In this document: positions 51,933 to 64,000 of the stretch, piece by piece
Layout: every line of letters begins with the position of its first letter
How positions within the stretch are numbered: position 1 is the stretch's first letter
Origin: Ascidia mentula
Lineage: Eukaryota > Chordata > Ascidiacea > Phlebobranchia > Ascidiidae
DNA: 64,000 bases
NCBI GenBank assembly: GCA_947561715.1
Contig: OX387200.1
Location: 9,860,501-9,924,500 of the forward strand
Direction of reading: 5' to 3'
Notes under the pieces: model-generated
The model's database searches: none
What the model saw: only the letters and a program-made list of their open reading frames with translations
Told to the model about the DNA's origin: nothing
Made by a program: the position numbers and the translations under genes

Positions 51933-52349
51933 CGTATTAAAAGATTTTTTATTTGTTGCATGCCTATCTATTTTGGCCTGCTGTTTTTCAGTTCGTCGTT
52001 AACTGTTCATTGTGGACGTAACTAAACGCATTTTGTTTTTTAATGTTTGTATTACTGTTGAAATGCATAATTGCCTTGTAAAAAGTTACGCTGCAATAAA
52101 GAAATGGTTGGTAGATATATTATAAAAATTGAAAGTTATTGTATGACTTGCCTGGTAGGATTTTTTGTGGTTTCTCAACAAAAATGTTGTTTGCAACGGA
52201 CAATAAAAATATACTATGACTACGAGTCTCAGTGGGACCACATGAACCTGGGATAGCTTTACCGAATTGTAACATTGGTTATATATTAAAAAATAATCAA
52301 ACAAGACCGTTTCATGTCGTTTTTTATTCGCTGATTTTGACCAATTTCC
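51933..52349. other. Convergent 3' region between CCDC112 and the TPR-like ORF
   Basis: AT-rich; aataaa at 52096 and 52203 (plus strand) could serve CCDC112. No gene. Confidence 0.4.
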
Positions 52350-52913
52350 TTACACTTCTCCTCCATAAAGAGCAACCATTGCTTCCTTGTGATACCGCAC
52401 TGCTTTCTGCGTAGCACCGGAGGTAAAATACATTCTGCCCAGCGCTACGAGAATCGCGCTCCTGCACTCGTTGTCCAGTTTTTCTTCGGCAATCACCAAT
52501 GCCATTTTTGCATACCTAATAGCTGTTTTGACGTCACCGATTTCCATGACAACGTGTGCAGTCGTTGCGGCAAGCCTGGATATTTGAGGCTGCTTTTTGG
52601 TTAAAATATTTGACTCCGAACTGTACGGTTGCATTTTCAAGGCTTGAATCAGCAACCTTGCGATTTCACCATCGTTGGCAGAAGCACGGTGAATTTTGAT
52701 CAAGTCGAGAATGTTCCGCATTTGCAGGTTGCGGTTCTTGTTTCTTTCATTGGATTTTACATCAAGGGTCTCGCATATGTCCAAACTTTCTTGATAATAA
52801 ATGGCGGCAGTTCGAAAGTCTTTGTTTTGTCCAGCTACGTTTCCTGATGTTCGAAGAAACTTCGCCATTCCGAAGTCAAATATGCTTAGATTTTGGCAAT
52901 CTGATGTGTTCAT
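52350..52913 (-). CDS. TPR-like helical protein, 187 aa, single exon
   Basis: Open from ATG 52913 to TAA 52350. Alternating helices with TPR-type spacing and residues: FRTAAIYYQESLDICETL, VKTAIRYAKMALVIAEE, ILVALGRMYFTSGATQKAV, RYHKEAMVAL. The strongest are the last two repeats. No membrane or signal segment. It is convergent with CCDC112. It may be a complete intronless gene or the last exon of a longer gene; no upstream exon could be joined. Not recognised further. Confidence 0.6.
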   Translation of the reverse strand: MNTSDCQNLSIFDFGMAKFLRTSGNVAGQNKDFRTAAIYYQESLDICETLDVKSNERNKNRNLQMRNILDLIKIHRASANDGEIARLLIQALKMQPYSSESNILTKKQPQISRLAATTAHVVMEIGDVKTAIRYAKMALVIAEEKLDNECRSAILVALGRMYFTSGATQKAVRYHKEAMVALYGGEV

Positions 52914-54491
52914 GGTGAACTACTACAATGTGCACAGTCTGCAAATTGTACGCATAAACAATATTCACACAGATAACTGCAATATGTCAAACATACATCC
53001 ATAATACATATACAAACTAACGTAATAGGCTTAAAATATGGGCTGAACATAAGCGAAACAGAAATAACTGGATTGGTTCGTGCGAGGCACAACTCTGATC
53101 AATAAACAAATCTTCATATGTTTTCCTGTAGTTGCTTTTCAATACATTTCAAACCTTTTCCTAACAGACTGCATACATACATATCACCAACGGCCTTATA
53201 TTGTGTGTAAACGCGCACGTGATTTGCTAAGCAATTAATGGAATCGGGTGATTAATAATCATAGCTAAGCAGCTTTCTTCGCTAGAACTGCAACACAGTC
53301 AAGTGCATACAAGTCTTAAGACGCCTCCACGCGCTCACCACAAACGTAAGGAAATGCGCCTTTTTCTTGACAAGGCGGAGAAATTAACCCGTGGTCCCGT
53401 GACGATAAACGAGGCTCCCTCTTCTGATGTACTTTGTACATAAATGAGGAAAACGCCTTCGAACCCAACCTGAGGACTATTTTGTCGAACAAATAGTTTT
53501 ATAATGAACTCTGTGCAACTGTTTTTCGAAACTACGCCCGTTAAAATCCTAAATGTTTCAGAATAAGCCCACATGACTAGGTAACTAACACTGCTATAAA
53601 AGCCGAATACAAAATTTAGCAATTAGGAGCTTATCTCTTTAGCACAGTACTAGCAACTAATGCCGGTTTCCAAACATGCGCTAATAATCTGTACATGACC
53701 ACCATCACAGTTTCTTATAGATGATTTATTAACTATGATCAATAAACTTTGCAACTGAAGAAGCGATTACTTAACTGGTGAACTAAATTGTTCGGCCAAA
53801 TACTTATTGACCCTTAACGCAATTTTTCAAATGCAACAAATTAGGACGGACGCCGTGCAAGACATACTGCAATTATAGACGTTTGTACACTGTACAGTTT
53901 AATCACAGTATCTGTCCGGATCCGCAAACGCTACGTTTGGGCCCGTACATAAACGAGTATAATAAGATTTGCATTTCCGCAATAACAGTTTGAGCATTGA
54001 CATAGAAGTAAAAGCACATTGCTCGTGCGATTTAGCTGAACATACGTCAACTGCAAATAAGAAAAGGTTTTAATAACATACGACAAGGAGGGTCATGTAC
54101 TCGAATTGTTTTTTTCTTTACTCTCCAACATAGGCAGACACAAAATTAAACAGAAATTAAATACACTGTGCAGTAATCGTTCTGGTCATTTCGTATGGTG
54201 CATCAAAAAAATGTACCTTCTTACACACAGAAAATTCCTTTAAAGGTGAAATTTACATATGACGAAGGTAAAATTATGGGTTGGTTTGCTACGTCACACC
54301 ACGTCATAGAGGAGTCACTTGCTTTTTCTCGTCTACCACGAAGAACGTATTATTCGATGTCTTGCTGGGACTTGACGTCTTGGGAGTGAGTAAACTTGAA
54401 AGTTCCTCTGCAAATAATGTGAATACTTATACGGAAAGCCAAGTTGTGCTTTACGTTGGAGAAAGGACTGAGCAGTTACAAAACACGTCCA
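52914..54491. other. Intergenic, nothing recognised
   Basis: AT-rich. Searched for a further anoctamin last exon on the minus strand; none convincing. Short frames lack domains. Confidence 0.4.
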
Positions 54492-57400
54492 TTAAATTTC
54501 GATTAACCACTTAAATCTTTCTATTTCCAAAATAAACTCACCGCCAGTCAACAGCATCTGTTGAACAAGAAAATGTTCCCGTTTGATTTTCTGCTTCAGT
54601 TCTGTGGGACGGTCAGGAACAATGTAATCAATGAACCGTTTCAAGAAGAAGACGACATGCTGTCGAACAACATCCAACAAATAAATTCTACAGTGATTAC
54701 ATAACACCGTGTTTTGCAACAATATGAAGTTGTACCTTCATTTTAAAAGAAGTATACGGGCTATTTGTTTGTAATGGAGAAGACTGTTTTTTTTCTTGTG
54801 GCAGAAAAATGTTGATATTACCGCGAGCAACTCACCTCCATAACGATAACGAATGCAAGGCGAGAAGCTGCCACGTGCCAGTATTGTAATGTAAGCTCAT
54901 AAGGTGGCGTCGCATCAGGTGGAGACCGATAATCGCGATATCTGCAAACACGTAATGTCGTCGTATCAGTATCGCGATACTGTAACTTCAGTGGCTAATA
55001 TTTTTTACTCATGCAAGACAACTAACGTAAGTAACAAAAACATCGTGTAAAAAGTAATATGTCGTATCTATGGCAAAGATGAGACATATATAAGTCTGAC
55101 CTGCATTCAGTTATGCTTTCAGACGGGTCGGTTGGTTTGCTTCTGTTGTTGAAATCTGCGACATTGAACACTGATAAACTGTTGTTCGTGAAACCCTGCC
55201 AAACAAATTGGAGAGTTATGAAGTTGGCAATTCGATGCAACATTATGGGTTGATTGTTTACAATTAACGTCGTTGCAAATTAACGCATCAAATATTTCTT
55301 GCGTCACAAACCATTTAAACGTAAAAAAGCAATGCCTCAACTAAATGGGGTGAAATATGATTATTTTCCATTATTAACAACAAAATCGTTAAAAATGTTT
55401 CCACAAATTGAGGCAATAAATATATAAAACCAAAATACAAGGCATCCCTGCCGGGACTCGAACCCGGAACCTCTGGATTAGAAGTCCAGCGCGCTAATCC
55501 ATTGCGCCACAGAGACGACACGTGCAGGCGTCACAGACAGGCATGTTATTGCGCACCTTGTGTTTGCTTAGTTGACATTAGCCAATAGGATACTGGCTGT
55601 TGTACAGCTCGCATTTTAAATCACCAAGCTAACATATGACTGAATTCAGGAACGTATTTTGTAGTTACTATAGTATTGTTGCTCTTACGTACTAAGCCGG
55701 TAATTAGGCTTAACTGATACACACGCACACACACACACACCCACAATTGTTGTTTTAAGTCAATGCGCAGACTGGTGCGACCACAGGGCTAAACGTGCAG
55801 GCTACGTTTCGACGCAAGAACGTTGGAAAATAAGGCATTTGTATGCACACTGTTCAATCATTGACATGTAGCAATATTTACTGTGTTACCTGAAAAGTGT
55901 TGTGTCCATATGTCCCTGCTGAATAGCCATAGTAATAAACCATCTTAGGAATGGCGTCAGAAGTGAACGCTATGGTGAAAGCCTGCAATTGTACGAATGT
56001 TATTTAACCAAAGCTACAACAGAATTTTACTTTGACGAAAAAAATACTGTCCTACTTTAAGGCATTGTGCTATTGTCCTATTGTAGATTTGTGTACATTG
56101 TACGGTTATAATTATATTCCAAGTGATTTCCTAGTTGTGTAAGTAGGAATTTGTGCATGTTAGCCCGTCATACGCACTTACTACTAGGAAAAAAAGGGTC
56201 TTTCACAGACACAAAATATCATAACTCACATTTGTAACGACAGATAAGGTTCCAAGAAACTCCAGGAGATAATACCAAGCACCGATATCGGAACATTTCT
56301 GTGACAATGGACGTCTGCGCACAAAAGAGTGTATTTACATAAGCTCATGAGGTATCTTACGTGAAGCAAAAGTAAAGGAAAAAAACCTTAATTCGCAGAT
56401 AAACTTGTTGGCGTCGAGACGTATTTCTATAATATTGTTGATGAGGGCCAGCACAGGGGCCAGTGGAAAAGCAGCAACAAACAACGTCACAAAGCCAAAC
56501 TGGATCACTACAACAAAATCAACAGTTACAAAACTTTGTTTCAGGAAACCAAACAAACTAAACAAATCTAAATATAGTTGAAGTACAATAATGCTTTAAA
56601 CCAACAACTGTTGGTCTTTTTAACTGATAATTCCAATTTTATGTGATATTGCCAAAAGACTTGCCCATTTCTAAGTATTCGTAGAAGAGTCCCATCTGTC
56701 GGAAGGCAGTTAAATCGTAATCTTGTTCCCACCTCGTGTATTCATTGTTTTCCATTTCCTCGGAAACCTTGGTTGATTTGTATTGTCTACACAACATTTT
56801 TTAACAAGGAGTAATTTTTGTTGCAATTTGTAACATGTTTTTGATCATTATCGGCAATAACCTGTATTTATTGATCACCCAGGGCATGACAAGCTCCAGA
56901 ACGTTGTTCCATATTTGTTTCCCCAGCATGATGATAATAAGTTGAATGGAGAGCTCGTACATACAACCTCCCGCATCGCACTGTAACATACGGTCTTAAC
57001 AATACTATTACCAGGACCCTGATTGACCGTTGCACTTTAATGGATGTCGGTTTGTACTTATAGTTACTTTTAGTCTTGTCCATATAAGGCAGCATTCTGC
57101 AGTTTTACTTTGTTGCTTACATCAGTGGTGCAAACTTTTATGAACCAGTGTCGCCCAGCCCTTATACAAAATGTTATGGCAACGCACACAAATGTTCACC
57201 TTTTGGGACGAACTCGCTTATGTACAAGTTCTGGCTTCCATCAAGCAGCACCCGCACATATGTGTGCACCAACTAACAACTTATATAAGCAACTGGAAAA
57301 CAAATACACACCTCATCCCATCTGTATTCGCCGAACAGGTACGTGTAGTTCGCTGGATAACCAGCGAACGTCTGCTTGAAGAAGGCAACGTAGAAAAGGT

Positions 57401-60400
57401 AGGAGTAGAAGTTCACGAATTGAAAACAAAACATTTTGAAGGTAAAACTGTCGTCAAACTCGATCTGGGTTCGTGGCAACTCTGAAAGTTTATATCATGA
57501 GTATGAGTGATGTTGATGGTCGGTTTAAGTATTTATCTCTATTACTCGTATTCATACAACGTAATTTTGTTCTTGATTTAACATTTGACAACTCACCCAT
57601 GTTGGTTAGAAGTAACGCCATTTTTTCATACACCTGAAATCACAAACGTTTAAATTGGGGTTTTTAAATCGAGGTATTTTCAAAACGTTTTGCTCATACC
57701 GGTTACAACCAAACCACTGCAACTTGCAAATAAAAACAGATTCAAAGAAATGCACGTCAAGTACAAAATACAAATAATTTATCAACACCTAAATTACATT
57801 AGTCAACATTAAAACTGTTCAAAATCTTACGAAGTTAAGACACATAATAATGACGAGTGAAAGTAGAGATGCGGTGATCGTGGTCAGCATTGAAGGTGTT
57901 GCAACTGATGAGAGGGAGCCAAGAGACGAAAGGTCGACACTGGAAGCGAATACGGCTGCAATCACCAATCTGTAGACGATGATGGCGAACACTGCAGCTA
58001 TGACGACGAGCACCTAACAATAACAATCTTTTTATGCCCTGAGACAAGACCAATAAACAAAACGTATTAAAATCAATTTAGAATTAGTCTTTTAACACAA
58101 AATACATGTTTTGTGCAAAGCTATTTACCCAGAAGAAAACCGTTGTGATCGAGAGACAGGCCCGGGTGTATCTATCCCTTGCCGACAAGTAAGGTTCCCG
58201 TTGCCCAGTAACGGGGTTTAGTCTTTCTCTGGTTACTTGAGCCTCAAATTCGGGTCGAATGAGATCGCGGTCCTCGTCGTAATCAACCAAGTCCCAGTCG
58301 TATGCCAGACGAAATTGCTTCCGTTTCCACAGCTCCAGAAACATGGTTGCTGTAAAAAATATATAGATACCTTTACGCTTCACTGCAAGTTATAAGTGAT
58401 ATTGACGTTTTTATGCGTTTCAGTAAAATGCACTTATTTTTTTCAAAAGGCTTGTTGCAAAACTCTTAGCAAATAGAAAATCTTATCAAAATAAAGCACT
58501 ATTAAATTGTAGTTTTTTTGCAAGAGGATTTTGGAAAAATGAAAAGAATATTGAAAAATTCAAAATATTGCGGAAAAGTTAAAAAGTGCGGACACTCACC
58601 CCATAATGACATGAACACGGCAAAGAAAATCGTAGCTTCGTTGTCAAATACGTGGGTTATCTGTAAACAAAAATAAGAGATTGTTCTGTGGGTGAAAAAG
58701 AAGCTTAAAAGTTTGCACTTACCTGCGCCGACAGACAAGTTGAACCCAATTGCCAATAACCACAATTTTTATCACACACTGGACACATGGTGAGGTTACC
58801 GGCGTATGTTGGATAGGACTCATCGCAAACTTCTTGGCTATAACGTTTATAAGAATATAAAAATGTTAATAAACTGGTAAGAATGCGGTCTACATTGGTC
58901 ATCAAAACAGATTTCAACACAAACTTATGGACAAGCTACGTTTATCATTCTCTTTGATTCAAACTGCCAACGCAAGCCATCAAGACTTCTTTAAAACGCA
59001 AACCTCAAAAAAAAGGAAACCAGAATAGTCAAAATCAATTTGGTAGCAATTATGCGTTTGAGCACCAAAGTAAAGCACAACGCTACATGCACAGCAGCAG
59101 CAAATCGATGCAAATGTCGCTGCCTAAGTGCTCAACAAAAACACCCTTATCCACATACTTACAGTCGGCTACACAACATCGTGAAGTAAGCGGTAAAAAC
59201 AAAAGTGTTAGATAACAACTAAATACTATGTTAATTTTGTCAGAAACGTTTAATATTAAATGATAATATCAATGTTTCAAAAGATGCCACCAAATACACA
59301 AGGACACTTTATGCAACTCCTTGTATAGATTTAAGTGATACGTTTTCCAGTTTCGCTTCAGTTTATTAATCGACATTTGGTGCCACCTTTTGTGGTTAAA
59401 AAATCAGAACGTTACTACGACACAAAATTAGTGGTTAAATATCAGCAGTCTACACTACTTGCATGCAACAAATAAACAACAGGACAACACGTACGTTGGT
59501 GGGTAGGTCCACAACGTGGCTATGCTGTATATGAACACAATGAATCCCACCAGTGTTGGGTAGACGAGCATCTCGGTGTAGTAACCCAGCCATGCAAAGT
59601 AGAGCGCCACCTTGTCACCCAGATACTGGCTGTTCATTGGTCGGTCGATGGTCGCCAATAGCAACAAAATACAGTAAGCGCCGCGTTAGATATAGGTAAA
59701 CATGCATTGGTCTACAAAAAACGTGTAAACGTAGGCAACGCATTCATAAGTGAACGAACATTGTTTGTCTTGAATGAAATTTTTTCAAATTCATTCAAAT
59801 TCGCCATAACTACTTATACGTGTTTTTTACGCTGGCTCACAAAGTGAATTGTCGCAGTCCCCGGCTTGTAGTATGTTTCACCTACGCATGTCTCACACAT
59901 CCTTTTACAGCGAAAACTGGTTTACAGATTAAAACAGAAATGCTTTTGCGTAACAAAGAGCAACCGATCGACATGCCACCAACTAAACACTTGTTAAAAG
60001 CACCAACAGTGAGCTTAAAATGAAGAAAAGCGTGTTGGGCGCTCGACGGTTTTTACCTCACATTCTCCCACATTATGAGGGTAACCAGACCATAGACGAA
60101 GGCACCCAGGCCCAAAAAACTGGCTACCCACAGCATGCGGGTGTAAAATCCCACGAAGGCAAAATAAAGAGCTATTTTGTCGCCTAGATAACGCCTGCAA
60201 GCGAATGGTATAATGATGTCAATGTTTAACTACAGTGCAATATAATTGTGTTTTTCAAAACTTATTTTTTGTTTACTTAGTGTGTTCTTGTGCTTTGGTT
60301 TATCGAAACAAAATAGTGTTTTTATAAACTTTTATTTCGCGAAGAGAGAATGTATGTAGGCTACATTTTCTATTAAAAATCCGTAATTGACGTCGTTCAG

Positions 60401-62191
60401 AGAGGTTTCATGAAGTATATTAGCAAGTTAAATTTCAAAGGACCAAACCATACCGGATTAAGTCGAGGGGTTGGAATTTGTACCAACGACCCCATCTTGC
60501 CCACTCCCAATAGAGAAGACGTCGCATATTTTCATCTGTCTTCAACTTAGACTGACTGCTTGTATGTTGGCCCTGCGTTTATTAAACACAACACTGTTTG
60601 CAACTTTTGTAACTCATATTAATGCAGATTGATTATTTCCGTTAAACAAAGTGTATATAGCTCCTGATACATTTATAAATAAACTTTGCAACACCAAACG
60701 ACTAATTTACCTAAATTATCAAATTAACCAGAAACGGTAGCAACGAAATTACAAGTGTGGCAACATCCTAAGGTAGGATGTTAGCCAGGTTGAATGTTAC
60801 ATGTAAAGGAGTTCATTTGTATGTATAAATAACAACAAAGATGTGGAAGCGTCTATTATTTAAAATACTATGCTCCCACAATGATCATTTCAATACAATG
60901 TTTGTAAATGAATAAAAACAGATAAATTGGCAATGTCACATATTTTCCAGTGACTTAACGGGATGTAGACTGACGGCAATTGCTCACCTCGTGCAATGGG
61001 TAAGCGGCCTGGTAACCTCCAACGCCGATTAGTTGCATTATGCCAACTTGAATAGGTTTTGGCCCAAATCGCGTTTCGCTCATGATGCGGTACGCCTAAA
61101 TAATACGTGACATCAATCAAGTCTATATTATAAACAAAACTTTTTTTTAGAGGTATATACGTATAGAAAAGACAAACAATCCGTTTCATTTAAAAAAGAT
61201 TGTTATCTTTGGAAGCTTAGTCCATTTTTTTGCTAATATACAAGATTCATTAAGGGTTACTGGCAATCCGGGTGATATATATGAACTCACGATTCTGGAA
61301 CGCTCAGATGTGCTGAAAAATGTTTTCTCATCTTTGATATCAAAAAAATCCATTTTTTCTTTCGTAAACTCGGCGGTATAACAGTCAGGCTCTGTCTGAA
61401 AGTTTTACTTTAAATTTACTGATACCAAAAATGTGAAAACCAAAATTATGTCATACTTTTTCAACAACTTCCGCACTGTTAAGAGTGCACGGCGCAACAA
61501 GTTTTTTCCAGGCTCTGGTGAAACAGGAGCAATCGATGTCATCATCTTCCTTTTCAACCGGTTCCTTAATCCTGTCTTCTTTAAGTGGCATTTTCATTTT
61601 CATTCGTTCTGCATTTTTCAGGCACACTTCCCATGGTACGTGGACCTTTACGAAACATGTTTTCTGATCTTGGGATTGCTGCCAACAAAAAAATAGTTTA
61701 TTTTGTAAATTCCATTGGGGTACAGTTATCTTAGGCTTCATAACAGTTTCATGCAGCTAATTACAGATAAACACACGTGACAGATATATATGGCAGGACG
61801 GTGCGGAAGTGTGACAACATCTGCGCTTTTCCAATTAAATGGCGTTGACAGACGCCGCTCTGGCTCTGCAATACACGACATTGTATCTAAGCATAGGTAC
61901 TTGCCTCTTTTGGTTCTCTTTCCAATAGTAATCCTTTTTTATGAAGATTTTTTTCAAACACTTCCCTTTTCTCGCTTGCTTTCGTGTCCTCTTCATCTTC
62001 TTCGTAAGCGATTATGTAGTCAATGTAGTGAACGCCATCTTTGAAGTACAGAGTTGCTTTTGGGGCCTGTGACAAAAAGAAGCGGTTTAAACTTTTATAC
62101 AGTCTATATTTATATTGTTAAAATACAATACCTCTTCATCAACGTTGCGACACAGACTTGCTAAAAAGTCACAACAATTAAACTTCGACAT
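54492..62191 (-). CDS. Anoctamin (TMEM16) channel/scramblase, 21 exons, about 858 aa
   Basis: Exons (minus): 62191-62132, 62066-61905, 61678-61457, 61395-61291, 61095-60988, 60539-60454, 60194-60057 or 59629-59495, 58837-58723, 58660-58600, 58349-58129, 58013-57831, 57633-57597, 57481-57312, 56980-56862, 56786-56665, 56507-56387, 56314-56230, 55982-55890, 55195-55101, 54941-54836, 54659-54492. Motifs: [13 protein letters not shown] dimerisation start, [11 protein letters not shown] loop, [46 protein letters not shown] and [13 protein letters not shown] with Ca-site acids, [16 protein letters not shown] near the end. The protein spans the membrane about ten times; family members are Ca-activated chloride channels or lipid scramblases. 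The stop at 54492 is by read-through of a possible donor at 54541, so a further last exon is possible. Introns after 61905 and 56665 use GC donors. Confidence 0.92.
55443..55516 (-). tRNA. tRNA-Arg (TCT)
   Basis: 74 nt on the minus strand, starting GTCTCTGTGGCGCAATGG, anticodon loop CTTCTAA (anticodon TCT), T arm GGTTCGAGTCC. The acceptor stem GTCTCTG pairs with CAGGGAT (two G-U pairs). Internal A and B boxes look intact. CCA is not encoded, as usual in animals. It lies inside the anoctamin intron between exons 55890-55982 and 55101-55195, same strand. Confidence 0.95.
55719..55743. repeat. CA microsatellite
   Basis: Imperfect (AC) tract within an anoctamin intron. Confidence 0.8.
59495..59629 (-). 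CDS. Anoctamin mutually exclusive exon 7b
   Basis: 135 nt, phase 2 in and phase 2 out: [20 protein letters not shown] and [15 protein letters not shown]. It encodes the same segment (first membrane helix and its lead-in) as 60057-60194. Including both would duplicate that helix, so one or the other is expected. Confidence 0.85.
60057..60194 (-). CDS. Anoctamin mutually exclusive exon 7a
   Basis: 138 nt, phase 2 in and out: [20 protein letters not shown] and [19 protein letters not shown]. Paralogue of 59495-59629, about 430 bp upstream in the direction of transcription. The membrane helix differs most and the lead-in least. Confidence 0.85.
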
Positions 62192-63187
62192 GGCATTTGC
62201 TGAAAAGTGTTAGCACACACAACTTTACTTCAGATCTCTTTCTAGCTCGATAACACTGAATAATGCGCGTGATTGTTGAATGTTAGATTGCAATTCATCG
62301 AGCGGTTATGACATCATAACTAGTAACTATTTCGGAGTTTTTTCAAGCTAACTCTGATGCAGTGGCAGTGCTCAATGACTGACGGAGTCTTAAACCTTTC
62401 CAGGCCGTAAACTATTTTTTGGTTGCAATTGATTATTGCAGACAAAAGCGTATGTTCCACTTTCAACAGCTTGAAGGTCATATTACGTATCAAAAGGAAA
62501 GGCGCATAACAAGTTTAGATTGCGGAAAATGGTTTGTACATTACTAGATGAACCGGACGCAACAAAAACTTTAACTAACTCATTTAAATACGTAGACTCG
62601 GGCGGAATAAAACCGCTATTAGACTAGATGTAAACCACTTTGAAAACTCTACAAATATGCTTCTACTATTTTGTAGTAAGATGTCACATTCATGATGTTT
62701 TGCTCAGTTTTCAAAATACTGTAGTCCGAAATGCATCAAAATCTCGCAATAGCAGCTGTATTAGCAATTCACTTCCTACATCGAACAACATTTCACAGCA
62801 TTTCCGTTCTCTACTGAATGAAACAACTGGCACAGTGAACACATTGCGCACGCCTGTCAGTAGCGAATGGTGGCAATGCATTTGCAGGCACCGCCATTTG
62901 CTAGCTCCTCAGGGGAGCTTTCAATTGGCCGACTGACACAATAATTGTCATCTGTTAGTAATGATGCTTTTAGAGAAGTCCTTGTTTACGTTGTCGCGGA
63001 GATGCCAACATACAGATTGCGTGGGGGGATTTTTTCTATTTCGACAGTGCTGTTTCGTGTGCAACAAAGGATTATGGCAAAAAATACTAGCCTACCAGAA
63101 AACTCGTAACTACATTAACAGCTTTATTTGACTCCAGAGTACTCTATTTACTAGTTTATTCAGTGTCGACTAATGAAATCTACTTAC
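62192..63187. other. Anoctamin 5' intron or flank
   Basis: AT-rich; no other gene seen. It separates the two candidate first coding exons. Confidence 0.4.
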
Positions 63188-63361
63188 TGTTTTAGTGACC
63201 GGCTGGTCACCTTTGGACACCAAACTGGTAGTTGATCCACAAAGCTCTGGACTATCTTGTTTAACGACACTATGTGGATGTAAAATTTCCACTTCAACGT
63301 TTATTTCTTGTTCAATGTCGCTGTGATTTTGAAGACTAACTTTTTCAGCATTGACATCCAT
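63188..63361 (-). CDS. Candidate alternative first coding exon of the anoctamin gene
   Basis: ATG at 63361, 58 codons, ending at a good donor (ACA then gtaagt) in phase 0. Acidic and unstructured (MDVNAEKVSLQNHSDIEQEI, then HPHSVVKQDSPELCG), as are many anoctamin N-termini. It cannot join the exon at 62132-62191 in frame, but joins the next exon (62066) directly, also phase 0. It would therefore replace the 20-aa start. Confidence 0.55.
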
Positions 63362-64000
63362 TCCACGATCCCGAATAACTATTGCTGCATCGAATTAATG
63401 CACTTAACTTTACACAAAAAGTAACTATTTTATGTACTCGAAGAACTTAAGTTACTAATTTAACTCAACTGACAGCAACATCACCGTGTGTTTTTCTTCA
63501 AAACAGACTACCTATACCTATGTTACAACTATAAATATCCTTGTCTTTCATTCTGCTTGCCAATATTGACTTTGGCAAGTCAGGCCTCACACAAAAAATG
63601 CATATATGTAAATATCGTTCATGTTTAATGTTTTGCGTTGTGTTGTCCGCTACAAATACGTAACGGTGTAACGAACGACGGGACTCCCACTGACAAACAG
63701 CACATTTATTACCCTGGCTTTCCAATGCATTATGCAACAACACACCAACTCTCTTCTGACCAAAGGCAGACTGCGATTTAAAATGAACTCAGAATACGAG
63801 AATAGACTCATGTAAACATGTGTTACGTGTGCTGTGCGGCTCAGTTTGACAAATGCTGCAACACAGTATCCTTAAAACGCCTTTCTTTGCAACAAGGTTA
63901 CATTTTTTGACAAATAGGCTGCATGTTTCTTTCTGTCCGATTATGCTGAAAGCTAGATAGCCGCCCCTTCAAAAAATCAATACCTGAAACTGTACACGAA
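63362..64000. other. Upstream of the anoctamin gene, nothing recognised
   Basis: AT-rich; minus-strand frame 63743-63498 has no domain or splice support. Confidence 0.35.

Noticed and set aside
54195..54514. Plus-strand frames at the 3' end of the anoctamin gene
   Set aside because: No domain and no splice partners; also no match to the expected anoctamin tail on the minus strand.

Overview
The window is intron-rich animal DNA, most likely from an ascidian tunicate (inferred from compact introns, the gene repertoire, and gypsy and BEL/Pao elements; no species marker was seen). Genes were built by hand from splice sites, reading phase and family motifs, so they are gene models, not transcripts.

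Layout. 1-2703 (+) holds the last eight exons of UPF1, the nonsense-mediated decay helicase. 2.1-19.7 kb is a segmental duplication array. Three copies (A, B, C) carry an intact four-exon gene for an unrecognised 225-aa protein, and copy C also carries a duplicate of the last two UPF1 exons. Decayed BEL/Pao pieces lie at the copy junctions. 20.0-26.3 kb is a full-length but broken Ty3/gypsy retrotransposon (-) with 98%-similar LTRs.

28.8-33.2 kb (-) encodes a predicted 908-aa protein with an unusual N-terminus, a complete kinase domain and an IRE1/RNase L-type KEN ribonuclease domain. 33.45-38.73 kb is a near-perfect 2,640-bp tandem duplication, each unit holding a non-autonomous LTR element. 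38.7-46.9 kb (-) encodes a UBA domain joined to an atlastin/GBP-type GTPase. Its helical stalk is built from repeated exon pairs (72 + 195 nt), and it has two phase-compatible alternative last exons plus decayed copies of them. 48.36-51.93 kb (+) is CCDC112. 52.35-52.91 kb (-) is a small TPR-like ORF. 54.5-63.4 kb (-) is an anoctamin (TMEM16) gene with a mutually exclusive exon pair, two possible first exons and two GC-AG introns; a tRNA-Arg(TCT) sits inside one of its introns.

The most notable content is the pair of same-strand genes at 28.8-46.9 kb, an RNase L/IRE1-like kinase-nuclease and a repeat-expanded UBA-GTPase. They resemble two arms of vertebrate interferon-induced defence (RNase L and GBPs). 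That functional link is inference only.
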